Assembly: GCF_011683955.1 (NCBI RefSeq)
Contig: NZ_JAAQPI010000004.1
Span: 124,001-188,000 of the forward strand
Source of the DNA: Pseudomaricurvus alkylphenolicus
GTDB taxonomy: Bacteria > Pseudomonadota > Gammaproteobacteria > Pseudomonadales > Cellvibrionaceae
Direction: 5' to 3'
DNA length: 64,000 nt
Shown here: positions 41,814 through 50,120 of the stretch, piece by piece
How the letters are laid out: each line of letters begins with the position of its first letter
Numbering within the stretch: the stretch's first letter is position 1
Translations under genes and position numbers: made by a program
Notes under the pieces: generated by a model
Seen by the model: only the letters and a program-made list of their open reading frames with translations
Told to the model about the DNA's origin: nothing
The model's database searches: none

Positions 41814-42927
41814 TAGACACCCCGATAAAGGTAGCAATGGCGTAGCCAAATATACCGCACATGATGCCCGGCGTCACAAGCTCCCGCCAGTTTCTGGACG
41901 TGGCGATGGCGGCGGTAACCGCTGGCCCCACCAAGGCGGCACCGGAGGCAACCACTGTTTCCTCCAGGCCGAACTTAAAGGTACGGGCAAGGGCAAAAGT
42001 AACAACAAGGTGAATGACAATAATAAAACTGCCATAAAAGAACAGAACAATCGCGGCACCAAGAAAGGCTGACATATCCGTGCCGGCACCCACCACCGCA
42101 AAGAACAGATACATGAGTAGCAGGCCCGTGTCGAATTCGCCTTCAATTCTGTTCATCAATTTTGGGAACAAGTTGGCTATCAGCAGCGTCAAAGCGGTAA
42201 TAATCAAGAATGTATACTGCTCAAAGCCCGTTTTAGCGGCGACAAACTTCGACACCGTACAAATCAAAAAGCTCAAGGTCAAGGCGCCGGACAAATGAGT
42301 CAAGCGAAAGCTTGTGACTTTGCTTTTCAGCGCTACTTTGTTCTCAACACCATCTTCAGTGATAGCGTAGGCAGACTGGAACTGCCGGGTAATCCATTTA
42401 ATGGAAGGAATCGCCAACAGAATCATCAAGGCGAGAATACTGACAATGCTGCTGGCGCTGATAGCCGTGCTAAACTCGTCCGTACTCATCTCCACCACCT
42501 GCGAAACCGCCAGGAAATTTACCGCACCGCCAATGTAACCGCCACTGTAAACGCCAGCCACCTTGGGACCTATTTCACCAAGATCGAATAGATAAAACCC
42601 CAGAACTGCGCCTGTTACCGTAGCTGCACTCGCCAGGCAAAAAATAAGCATGACCTTGCCGCTCTCTTTAAAAATCCGGCGCATATCGCTCTTGAATAAC
42701 AGCAGCGGAATTGCCAGAGGCACCAAAACACCGCCGACAAAATCATAAACCTGGCTTTTGAAGGGAATCACTTGGAAATTGGACAACAACATCGCGCCAC
42801 AGAGCACCCAAACCACACCGGAGATCTTTCGCCCAATAGACAGTGTATCTATCCAGAAGCCAAGCCAGGCAAGGCCGAATACAACTGTACAAACGGCCAG
42901 GACATTATCGGCGGGGACTAACGACAT
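41794..42927 (-). CDS. DUF819 family membrane protein
   Basis: A 377-residue integral membrane protein with about ten hydrophobic segments. It has the duplicated GxYxGGxxNF-type motif of DUF819 (GVYSGGYIGGAVNFLAVSQ; ASGAALVGPAVTAAIATSRN). DUF819 proteins look like secondary transporters, but few substrates are known. The ATG at 42927 follows GGAG; an in-frame TTG is two codons earlier. It lies downstream of uxuA on the same strand (78-base gap), so uptake of a related organic acid is possible but unproven. Confidence 0.85.
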   Translation of the reverse strand: MSLVPADNVLAVCTVVFGLAWLGFWIDTLSIGRKISGVVWVLCGAMLLSNFQVIPFKSQVYDFVGGVLVPLAIPLLLFKSDMRRIFKESGKVMLIFCLASAATVTGAVLGFYLFDLGEIGPKVAGVYSGGYIGGAVNFLAVSQVVEMSTDEFSTAISASSIVSILALMILLAIPSIKWITRQFQSAYAITEDGVENKVALKSKVTSFRLTHLSGALTLSFLICTVSKFVAAKTGFEQYTFLIITALTLLIANLFPKLMNRIEGEFDTGLLLMYLFFAVVGAGTDMSAFLGAAIVLFFYGSFIIVIHLVVTFALARTFKFGLEETVVASGAALVGPAVTAAIATSRNWRELVTPGIMCGIFGYAIATFIGVSISGMLG

Positions 42928-43005
42928 GAACAAATTCTCCAGAGCGTTCAGTTATTATTCGCTGTAACTACAATAGCACCGTGATGCCGAACAACCAATG
43001 CTGCC

Positions 43006-44196
43006 TTATCCTGCACGCAGATTTCCGACGTTTTCCAGCGCATGAATCACGCCTCTGAGTTCTGCTAGACCTTTTAGCCGACCGATCATGGAATAGCCTG
43101 GATTGGAATCTTTGCCAATATCGTCAGCCATCAGATGCCCGTGATCGGGTCGCATGGGAATCGCCTGATCTGAGCGACCGCAATCACGTCGGCGTTGCTC
43201 TTCCTGCAGGAGAGCCTGAACGATACCCAGCATATCGTTGTCGCCATCCAGATGTTCCGACTCGTAAAAAGAACCATCGGTTTGGCGACGAACGTTTCTC
43301 AGGTGCACGAAATGTATGCGACTGGCAAATTCCCTGACCATGGCCACGAGGTCGTTATCGCCTCTGGCGCCGTATGATCCGGCACACAGGGTCAAGCCAT
43401 TGGCGACACTATCGCTGGCCTTGAGCAGAGCCCGGGCATCGTCTGCAGTGGAAACCACGCGGGGCAAACCAAACAGCGAGAAGGGAGGATCATCCGGGTG
43501 AATACACATTCTTACTCCCGCTTTTTCTGCCACCGGAATCACTTCGCGGAGAAACGCAAACAGGTTCTGTCGAAACTCATCATCAGAGACGTTTCTGTAC
43601 TCATCGATAGCCGTACGAATACCATCCCGGTCAAAGCCGTCCGCACCACCCGGTAAGCCGGCGATGATATTGCTCTCCAGCTGTCGGATTTGTTCCTGGC
43701 TCATGGACTCAAAATAGCGGCGGGCACTCTCGATCTGCTCTGCCGTATAGCTGTCGGCGGCGCAGTGGCGCTCCAGAATATACAGATCGTAGGCCACGAA
43801 GGCTTCCATGGAGAAACGCAAGGCGTAGCTCTCATTGGGCAGCTTGTACATCAGGTTGGTTCGGGTCCAGTCCACTACCGGCATAAAGTTGTAGCAGACG
43901 GCCTTGACTCCCGCCTCACCGAGGTTTTTGAGGGTTTCCTTATAGGCTTCAATGTAATCTTGACAGTGGCTTTTTCGCAGTTTGATATCGTTGTGAACAG
44001 GAACGCTTTCCACCACACTCCACACCAGTCCGCGCTCCTCGATCAACTGCTTTCGCTTCAGTATCTCACCCAGCGACCAGGCTGCTCCCACCTCGATATG
44101 GTGCAGTGACGTGACCACGCCACTCGCGCCGGACTGAATAATGTTCTCCAGAGAAACGGGGTCCGAAGGACCAAACCAACGCCAGGTTTCCTGCAT
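43006..44196 (-). CDS. uxuA: Mannonate dehydratase
   Basis: A 396-residue protein that follows E. coli UxuA closely along its length. It starts ETWRWFGPSDPVSLENI. It has GVVTSLHHI, LVWSVVESVPVH, VCYNFMPVVDWTRT, MCIHPDDPP, PRVVSTADD, and the metal/substrate-binding MRPDHGHLM. It dehydrates D-mannonate to 2-keto-3-deoxygluconate, using Mn/Fe. The ribosome site is AAGGAGATCCTC. It is at the distal end of a minus-strand gene group controlled from 51704. The FadR-type regulator at 52062 resembles sugar-acid sensors of DgoR type, which fits. No other hexuronate gene is near. Confidence 0.92.
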   Translation of the reverse strand: MQETWRWFGPSDPVSLENIIQSGASGVVTSLHHIEVGAAWSLGEILKRKQLIEERGLVWSVVESVPVHNDIKLRKSHCQDYIEAYKETLKNLGEAGVKAVCYNFMPVVDWTRTNLMYKLPNESYALRFSMEAFVAYDLYILERHCAADSYTAEQIESARRYFESMSQEQIRQLESNIIAGLPGGADGFDRDGIRTAIDEYRNVSDDEFRQNLFAFLREVIPVAEKAGVRMCIHPDDPPFSLFGLPRVVSTADDARALLKASDSVANGLTLCAGSYGARGDNDLVAMVREFASRIHFVHLRNVRRQTDGSFYESEHLDGDNDMLGIVQALLQEEQRRRDCGRSDQAIPMRPDHGHLMADDIGKDSNPGYSMIGRLKGLAELRGVIHALENVGNLRAG

Positions 44197-44256
44197 GAGG
44201 ATCTCCTTAGGGAAAATAGGTTGTGAGAAAGTCAGGAAGACCTTTTCAAAAACTTG

Positions 44257-45750
44257 TTAAAGCTTTGCCACCACAGATTTCAACTCGGTATATTGCAGCA
44301 GTGAATCGTAGCCATTCTCGCGGCCCCAGCCAGACTGCTTGTAGCCTCCAAAGGGGATTGCCATATCGGGAATACCGTGACAGTTGATCCACAGCAGGCC
44401 CGCCTTGATCGCCGCAGCGGTTTTATGGGCTTTGCTGACGTCGCGTGTCCAGACACTGGCGGCCAGACCGTATTCGCTGTCGTTGGCCAATGGGACTATG
44501 TCGTCATCGGCACTGAATTTGATCACCGTCAGAACCGGACCGAAGATCTCTTCTTTAACCACACTGTGCGAATGATCGCATTCGGTGAGGATGGTAGGCT
44601 CCAGAAAATATCCACCGTCCAGCTCCAAACGACGGCCGCCTGCGGCCAGTACAGCCCCCTCTGTAAGCCCCCGCTCGACCCGATCACAGACCCGGTTGAG
44701 ATGTCGCTGGGAAATCAGCGGCCCCATATCCAGACCTGCGGTGGTGGCAGGACCTACCTTCATGTCCTGAGCTATCCTGACCAGACCGGACAGCACCTGG
44801 TCGTAGACCGACTCCTGGACATACAGCCGGGAACCCGCCACGCACACCTGCCCGGCATTGGAGAAAATCCCCTGTGCCGCGCCGGCAATGGCTTCGTCGA
44901 GGTCAGCATCATTAAAAATGATCACCGGGGACTTGCCGCCCAGTTCGAGGGACACCTTTTTCAGATTGCCCTTGGCCGCATCGATAATTTTTCTGCCGAC
45001 TTCAGTAGAGCCGGTAAAGGACACCTTGTCGACGTCCGCGTGTTCAGCCAATTGCTGACCGACGGTTGACCCCTCGCCCAACAACAGATTAAACACCCCG
45101 GCAGGCACACCTGCCTCCATCAGAATCTCACCCATCCGGACGGCCGACAGCGGCGTTTCTTCAGCCGGTTTTAGAATACAACTGCAGCCTGCGGCCAGTG
45201 CCGGAGCCACCTTCCAGGCGGCCTGCACCAGCGGGCCGTTCCAGGGCACAATTAAGGCGGCAACACCGATTGGCTCCCGCCGCGTATAAGCGTGAAATTC
45301 CTGCCCCGGGATGATCGACAGCTGCTTGGTACTGCCCTCTATTTTGGTACACCAACCCGCGTAGTAGCGAAAACACTCAGCGGCGAAGGGAATCTCCCCT
45401 CCCCGCGCGCCGGCAAGTGACTTGCCGGCGTCGAGCATTTCCAGCTCGGCAAGCTCATCAGCATGCTCTTCCAGCAGATCCGCCGCCCGCCACAGAATTT
45501 TTGCCCGTTGCGCCGGCGTCATGCCAGTCCATAAGCCAGTGTCGAATGAACGTCTGGCTGCGGCTACCGCCCGCTCGACGTCCTGGTATTGTGCCATGGC
45601 CGCCCGACTGATGGTCAGACCGCTGGAGGGATTGATAACATCCGACACCTGCCCTTCATCCGATTCTTGCCAGCGGCCGTCGATCAATAAACGCTGAACT
45701 CCTGACAGTCGGTGCTTAACTTCTGGAGACATTGAATAGACTTCGTTCAC
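44257..45750 (-). CDS. NAD(P)-dependent aldehyde dehydrogenase
   Basis: A 497-residue ALDH with the catalytic Cys in SNAGQVCVAGSRLYV, the general-base Glu in SLELGGKSP, the cofactor motif SFTGSTEVGRKI and the C-terminal GIPDMAIPFGGYKQSGWGRE of betaine/phenylacetaldehyde-type ALDHs. A GTG at 45750 and an ATG at 45732 are both possible starts. It follows an aminotransferase and a TPP-dependent decarboxylase-like gene on the same strand. It is therefore placed to oxidise an aldehyde made from an amino acid through its 2-oxo acid. The actual aldehyde is unknown. Confidence 0.92.
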   Translation of the reverse strand: MNEVYSMSPEVKHRLSGVQRLLIDGRWQESDEGQVSDVINPSSGLTISRAAMAQYQDVERAVAAARRSFDTGLWTGMTPAQRAKILWRAADLLEEHADELAELEMLDAGKSLAGARGGEIPFAAECFRYYAGWCTKIEGSTKQLSIIPGQEFHAYTRREPIGVAALIVPWNGPLVQAAWKVAPALAAGCSCILKPAEETPLSAVRMGEILMEAGVPAGVFNLLLGEGSTVGQQLAEHADVDKVSFTGSTEVGRKIIDAAKGNLKKVSLELGGKSPVIIFNDADLDEAIAGAAQGIFSNAGQVCVAGSRLYVQESVYDQVLSGLVRIAQDMKVGPATTAGLDMGPLISQRHLNRVCDRVERGLTEGAVLAAGGRRLELDGGYFLEPTILTECDHSHSVVKEEIFGPVLTVIKFSADDDIVPLANDSEYGLAASVWTRDVSKAHKTAAAIKAGLLWINCHGIPDMAIPFGGYKQSGWGRENGYDSLLQYTELKSVVAKL

Positions 45751-45800
45751 TTTTACCGCCGATTAAGATATTTTTTGTGGATGCAACCCGCCCCGCGTTT

Positions 45801-45832
45801 GGTGGATTACGGCTTCGCCTATTCCACCCTAC
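45801..45832. repeat. REP-like palindrome overlapping the 3' end of the aminotransferase gene
   Basis: GGTGGATTACGGCTTCGCCT continues to ATTCCACCCTAC. It belongs to the same family as 6356 and 40431. The last codons of the aminotransferase gene (GRVE then TAG) lie inside it. Confidence 0.65.
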
Positions 45833-46916
45833 CGGTGGCCATATAATCGGCCAGAGACGCCAGAACTGCTTCATTTTCGTAGTCCAACCCAACCGTAATT
45901 CGCAGGAATTTGTCCGAGCCGCCCGTTGGCCGGGGAATGATACCCCTGGATTTCAGGAAGGCATCCGCATCGGAGCCGTTCTTGTCCCCCTCGTCCGGAA
46001 ACTTCAACAAATAAAAGTTGGCGACGCTCGGGATCATTTCGATTCCAAGCTCTGCTACTGCATTGGAAATTTTTTGTAGCCAGCGATGATTGTGACTGCG
46101 AATCATCTCAACGTAGTTGACATCCATGACAGCGGCAGCCGCTGCGGCCAATGCGGGTCCATTGGTATTGAAGGGCGTGCGAATGCGGCCGGCTTCGCCG
46201 ACGATTTTTTCGGGGCAGTAACACCAGCCGATACGCAGCGAAGGCAATCCGTAAATTTTGGAAAAGGTCCGGGTCATCACCACATTGTCGAATTGATTCA
46301 CCAGTGCCGATCCATCTTCATAATCCGGCTCGGCGACATATTCCGCGTAGGCGTTGTCAATCAGCAGCAGACAGTTTTGCGGCAATCCGGCATGCAGGCG
46401 ACGCAGTTCATCACCGCAAATATAGGTCCCCGTGGGGTTGTTGGGGTTGGCGATGGTACAAAAACGGGTCTTGTCAGTGACGCGCTCCAACAGGGCATCC
46501 ACATCCACCTTGTAGTCACGTTCCGGTGCAACCACCAGCTCCGCCCCTTGCGCAACACTATGGATATTGCTCATGATAAAGCCGTTCTCACTGACCAGAA
46601 CTTCATCGCCGGGGCTGACATAGGTACGAACCATCAGCTGGATCAACTCATCGGAGCCATTGCCGCAAATGATCTGATCCGGGTTGAGGTCGAAAACAGA
46701 ACCTATGGCATGACGCAGTTCATACTGACTGCCGTCCGGGTAGCGATTCAGTGATTCGGCCGCCTTACGGTAGGCTTCCAGCGCCGCCGGCGAAGGTCCG
46801 TGCGAAGACTCATTGGAAGACAGCTTAATAGGCTCTGCCACACCCTCAAGGGTGCTTTGCCCTTGCACGTACGGAGACAGTTTTAGTACGCCAGGTACGG
46901 CTTCTAACTTTGACAT
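45819..46916 (-). CDS. Class I/II aminotransferase, HisC-like
   Basis: A 365-residue PLP enzyme like histidinol-phosphate aminotransferase. It has LSSNESSHGPSP, CGNGSDELIQLM, ANPNNPTGTY and the PLP lysine in TRTFSKIYGLPSLRIGW. The ATG at 46916 follows AGGAA (an in-frame TTG is two codons earlier). No other histidine-biosynthesis gene is near, so it is likely a catabolic aromatic or other amino-acid transaminase. It is flanked by a TPP enzyme and an ALDH, giving the order transaminate, decarboxylate, oxidise. Its extreme C-terminus comes from a REP-like repeat. Confidence 0.88.
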   Translation of the reverse strand: MSKLEAVPGVLKLSPYVQGQSTLEGVAEPIKLSSNESSHGPSPAALEAYRKAAESLNRYPDGSQYELRHAIGSVFDLNPDQIICGNGSDELIQLMVRTYVSPGDEVLVSENGFIMSNIHSVAQGAELVVAPERDYKVDVDALLERVTDKTRFCTIANPNNPTGTYICGDELRRLHAGLPQNCLLLIDNAYAEYVAEPDYEDGSALVNQFDNVVMTRTFSKIYGLPSLRIGWCYCPEKIVGEAGRIRTPFNTNGPALAAAAAAVMDVNYVEMIRSHNHRWLQKISNAVAELGIEMIPSVANFYLLKFPDEGDKNGSDADAFLKSRGIIPRPTGGSDKFLRITVGLDYENEAVLASLADYMATGRVE

Positions 46917-46932
46917 AATCAATTCCTGCCTG

Positions 46933-48576
46933 TTACTTGCACACTTGTTTGCGGTTTTGCGGCATCATCAGGAATGGCCAGGGCGCCGGGAAGAACTCCT
47001 GCACATCCACTTCAATGATAGACGGCCCCTTCTGTTCGAATGCGCTGCGAATGGCCTGTCTCAAACTCTCCGGATCACTTGCGGAGAATCCTGCCGCCCC
47101 AAAACTCTCCGCCATTTTTACAAAGTCGGGATTGTGCAGGTCCGAACAAATCACGCGGCCATCGAACCATTCTTTTTGCTGGCGCTGAACATTGGTGAAA
47201 CGGTGGTCGTTAAAGATAATAGTAACCAGTGGCAATTGATATTGAACTGCTGTGGCTAACTCCTGGCAGGTGAACATAAAGCCACCGTCACCACTGACCT
47301 GAATCACCTTCTTGTCCATATTGCCGGCCATCACCCCCAGTGCGGTGGCATAACCATAACCCAGGGTGCCCTGGTAACCGGCACTAATGTGCTGGCGCGG
47401 TTTGTAAACTGGAAATCCGTACCAGGACACAAAACCCACCTGGGTGACTTCGTCGACAAAAATGCCATCGTCCGGCAGTTCCTTGCGAATCACATCCAGG
47501 TAAGCCATCTGCGGACCCACTTTCTCGCGCATCTCGCCATCGATTTGGGCTTTGAGTTCCGACAGTTCCACCTCGCGGCTCGCGGCTGAGAAACCGTCTG
47601 TTATCAGTTGCTGATGTAAGGCGTTGAGTACCTTGGCGGAATCTCCCAGGATACCCACCTCGGGCTCGCAGATGCGATTGATCTGTTTCGCATCAATATC
47701 CACGCGAATCAGCTTGAGGTCATCGTCTTTGCCCCACATGGTCAGTGGCCAATTCAGGCGCGTGCCTACTGCCACCACAGCGTCGGTCTCACCCCACAAC
47801 CGATGTCCCATTGGGAAGTTGGCACTGAGGTAGTGATCTGAAGAGACAATACCCTTACCACTGCGGCAAGCCATCACTGGCGCCTGTAGCAGTTCGGCCA
47901 GAGCCATCACCTCAGCACTCGCTTCCAGCGCTCCCGAGCCGACAACAATCATTGGCTTTTTGGCCTGTTTCAGAATTTCCGCGGATTCATTCACCAGACT
48001 CTGGTCCACCGGCAGACTGGGGTACTCACTCACCGCCGGCAGAATGTCGACTTCAGCCTCCATCGCCATAATATCCATGGGCATTTCCACTTCCACAGGA
48101 CGAGGGTAGCCAGTGCCCAGCTGTTTGAACGCTTCGCCGATATGGGTCGGCGCATAAGCGGGGTGATCGATGGACTGCGACCACTTGGTGACATGGCTGA
48201 TCATACCGATCTGATCTTCGATCTCGTGCAGATCGCCATAGCCTTTACCGATGGCCGTGGAGGGAATTTGCCCGGAAATACACAACACGGGCGCATAGTT
48301 GGACCAGGCCGTGCACAGTGCGCCGGCGGCGTTCAACAATCCGGGGCCCGGCACCACCGCACAGGTGCCCACTTTACCGGTGGATTTGGCGTAACCGTAG
48401 GCCATGTAGGCCGTAGCCTGTTCGTGGCGGGTATGAATCAGACGCAGATCGTCGCCCTCTTTGTACATGGCATCGAACAGGAAATCCAACTGCCCGCCTG
48501 GCAGTGCAAATACGGTATCCACGCCGTTTGCGCGCAGAGACTTAATAATGGCCTCGCCACCTGTCATCGTTGTCAT
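46933..48576 (-). CDS. Thiamine-diphosphate-dependent enzyme, acetolactate-synthase-like
   Basis: A 547-residue enzyme with the three TPP-family domains. It has the catalytic Glu in HTRHEQATAYMA, a central domain (about 190-325) and the TPP/Mg motif VSGDGGFMFTCQELATA with TIIFND. The family includes acetolactate synthases, oxo-acid decarboxylases and arginine-pathway AruI. No small regulatory ALS subunit is present, so a catabolic 2-oxo-acid decarboxylase is more likely than branched-chain biosynthesis. It begins after GAGGTTT and ends 16 bases before the aminotransferase gene. Confidence 0.88.
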   Translation of the reverse strand: MTTMTGGEAIIKSLRANGVDTVFALPGGQLDFLFDAMYKEGDDLRLIHTRHEQATAYMAYGYAKSTGKVGTCAVVPGPGLLNAAGALCTAWSNYAPVLCISGQIPSTAIGKGYGDLHEIEDQIGMISHVTKWSQSIDHPAYAPTHIGEAFKQLGTGYPRPVEVEMPMDIMAMEAEVDILPAVSEYPSLPVDQSLVNESAEILKQAKKPMIVVGSGALEASAEVMALAELLQAPVMACRSGKGIVSSDHYLSANFPMGHRLWGETDAVVAVGTRLNWPLTMWGKDDDLKLIRVDIDAKQINRICEPEVGILGDSAKVLNALHQQLITDGFSAASREVELSELKAQIDGEMREKVGPQMAYLDVIRKELPDDGIFVDEVTQVGFVSWYGFPVYKPRQHISAGYQGTLGYGYATALGVMAGNMDKKVIQVSGDGGFMFTCQELATAVQYQLPLVTIIFNDHRFTNVQRQQKEWFDGRVICSDLHNPDFVKMAESFGAAGFSASDPESLRQAIRSAFEQKGPSIIEVDVQEFFPAPWPFLMMPQNRKQVCK

Positions 48577-48629
48577 AACTTATAAACCTCGAAATTCAAT
48601 TATTTGTACACGCAGTTTTTAATAGCCTG

Positions 48630-48899
48630 CTAATGTGCAACACGCTTTCCGGCCTGCGCCTGCTTTTGACTTTTACGGCGTCGGTAGCGAATCAGGAAAT
48701 AGGGAAAGCCCAACATATACACCCAGAACATAGGCACCTTGATGGCCTTGCCAAGTGCGCTGACCACATCATCAGGGCTTACGTAGACCCTGCTCTGCAT
48801 AGGCTGATCCGGGTGGCTATGGATAATCAGGTGATCTTTTTTGTATTCGAAGTGACCGAACTCAAAATCGATATCCGCCAGTTTGCTTTTGACTTTCAT
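48630..48899 (-). CDS. Small membrane-anchored protein of unknown function
   Basis: An 89-residue protein with a soluble N-terminal part (SKLADIDFEFGHFEYKKDHL), one hydrophobic segment (about 54-72, VPMFWVYMLGFPYFLI) and a basic tail (RYRRRKSQ). I recognise no family. The gene lies 8 bases after the amidohydrolase stop codon and 53 before the TPP enzyme, so it is embedded in the operon and probably real. Confidence 0.65.
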   Translation of the reverse strand: MKVKSKLADIDFEFGHFEYKKDHLIIHSHPDQPMQSRVYVSPDDVVSALGKAIKVPMFWVYMLGFPYFLIRYRRRKSQKQAQAGKRVAH

Positions 48900-48907
48900 G
48901 GGCTCAC

Positions 48908-50062
48908 CTACGTTTTCTGCAAACGCCCTGTGCTCTGGGCGTAGTCGATGCGTTTTTGCAACAGCTCGGAAACCTCTCCCGGCTCCATCCCTGCAGGCGG
49001 AGTAAACTGGCCGCGCTCGTACAGGTTGTTAAAGACCTCTTTGCAGATGGAGATCTTTTCCACCAGTGCCTTAGGGGGTTTGCCCGACGGGAAACGGTTA
49101 GGCGGATAAATGGGATTGGTGTACATCTCCCGGAAGCCTTCAGTGCGTACATCCACCCAGCAGTTATGATTGGTACGGGTGCGATAGTGGCGCAACGCCT
49201 CGATATCAATGGTCACCGCCAACACCTGCTCAGAGGGATAAGGCGCCTCGCGCAGCAGCATGCCGGTGTAATCAATCGCGAAGGAGTGCCCGGGACAGAA
49301 TGCCTTCGGATAATAATCGTAGTTTACACTGCCCCAGTTGGAACCCAGCAGATAGCACATATTGTCGTGAGCTCGGGTGCGGCGGGTAAACTTCCAGAAA
49401 TCCCACGGCTGGGAAACACCCTCGACCTCTTGAATGGCACCGGGATGACAAATGACTTCAGCACCGTTGTAACCCAATGCCCGTGACACCTCAGGTGTGC
49501 ACCCATCGTGGCAGGTCATGGTGCCCAGCTTGCCAATCTCTGTATCAATAACCGGGAACAGATCTTTGATACTGCCGCCGAAATGTTCGCAGTATTCATC
49601 AAAAATATCGTGTGGGCTGGTACCCAGACCCAGCGAGGCATTGATGTGCCACTTGTGGTACTTCAACACCACCTCGCCGGTGGGACCTACGATAAAATTG
49701 GTGTTAAACCAGCGATCGGGAAATTCCGGTACCTGCTCAACCACACCGCCACCACAAATATACAGACCGTATTCTTTGGCGATTTCTCCCAGCTGATCAA
49801 TCTCGGGGCCGGGAATGGTCACGGCTTTTTTCATCTGGTCGCCGATCTTGCTTTCGCCCTTACCGGGCGTACCGACACCCTGCAAAAAATACTCTGGCAG
49901 AACCACCAGACGCACCGGCACTTCCCAGTAGTAACCCACACCAAAGTGAATCAGGTTTTTAACCCGATCCAGATTCAGCTGAATACCTTCTTTATCACTG
50001 ACGACATTCACTTCCGGTTGAATAATCAATGCCGTATAAGGATCAATTCTCTCTCTTGCCAT
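48908..50062 (-). CDS. Nitrilase-superfamily carbon-nitrogen hydrolase
   Basis: A 384-residue enzyme with the Glu-Lys-Cys triad: VVLPEYFLQG (Glu), LKYHKWHIN (Lys) and GTMTCHDGCTPE (Cys). It hydrolyses an amide, carbamoyl or nitrile group. The length and CHDG context suggest an aliphatic amidase/N-carbamoyl hydrolase-like branch. It is second in the minus-strand operon after the FAD oxidoreductase. Within a pathway of amine oxidation, transamination and decarboxylation, it would release ammonia from an amide intermediate. The substrate is not known. Confidence 0.87.
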   Translation of the reverse strand: MARERIDPYTALIIQPEVNVVSDKEGIQLNLDRVKNLIHFGVGYYWEVPVRLVVLPEYFLQGVGTPGKGESKIGDQMKKAVTIPGPEIDQLGEIAKEYGLYICGGGVVEQVPEFPDRWFNTNFIVGPTGEVVLKYHKWHINASLGLGTSPHDIFDEYCEHFGGSIKDLFPVIDTEIGKLGTMTCHDGCTPEVSRALGYNGAEVICHPGAIQEVEGVSQPWDFWKFTRRTRAHDNMCYLLGSNWGSVNYDYYPKAFCPGHSFAIDYTGMLLREAPYPSEQVLAVTIDIEALRHYRTRTNHNCWVDVRTEGFREMYTNPIYPPNRFPSGKPPKALVEKISICKEVFNNLYERGQFTPPAGMEPGEVSELLQKRIDYAQSTGRLQKT

Positions 50063-50120
50063 TTTGTAGTCTCTAAGAAAGTCTCTAAAAAAATGTCTTT
50101 AATATGTGACTCAATGAGCG

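Noticed and set aside
46933-48576. Biosynthetic acetolactate synthase (ilvB)
   Set aside because: There is no ilvN/ilvH small subunit or ilvC nearby, and the gene sits among catabolic genes; only the superfamily is certain.
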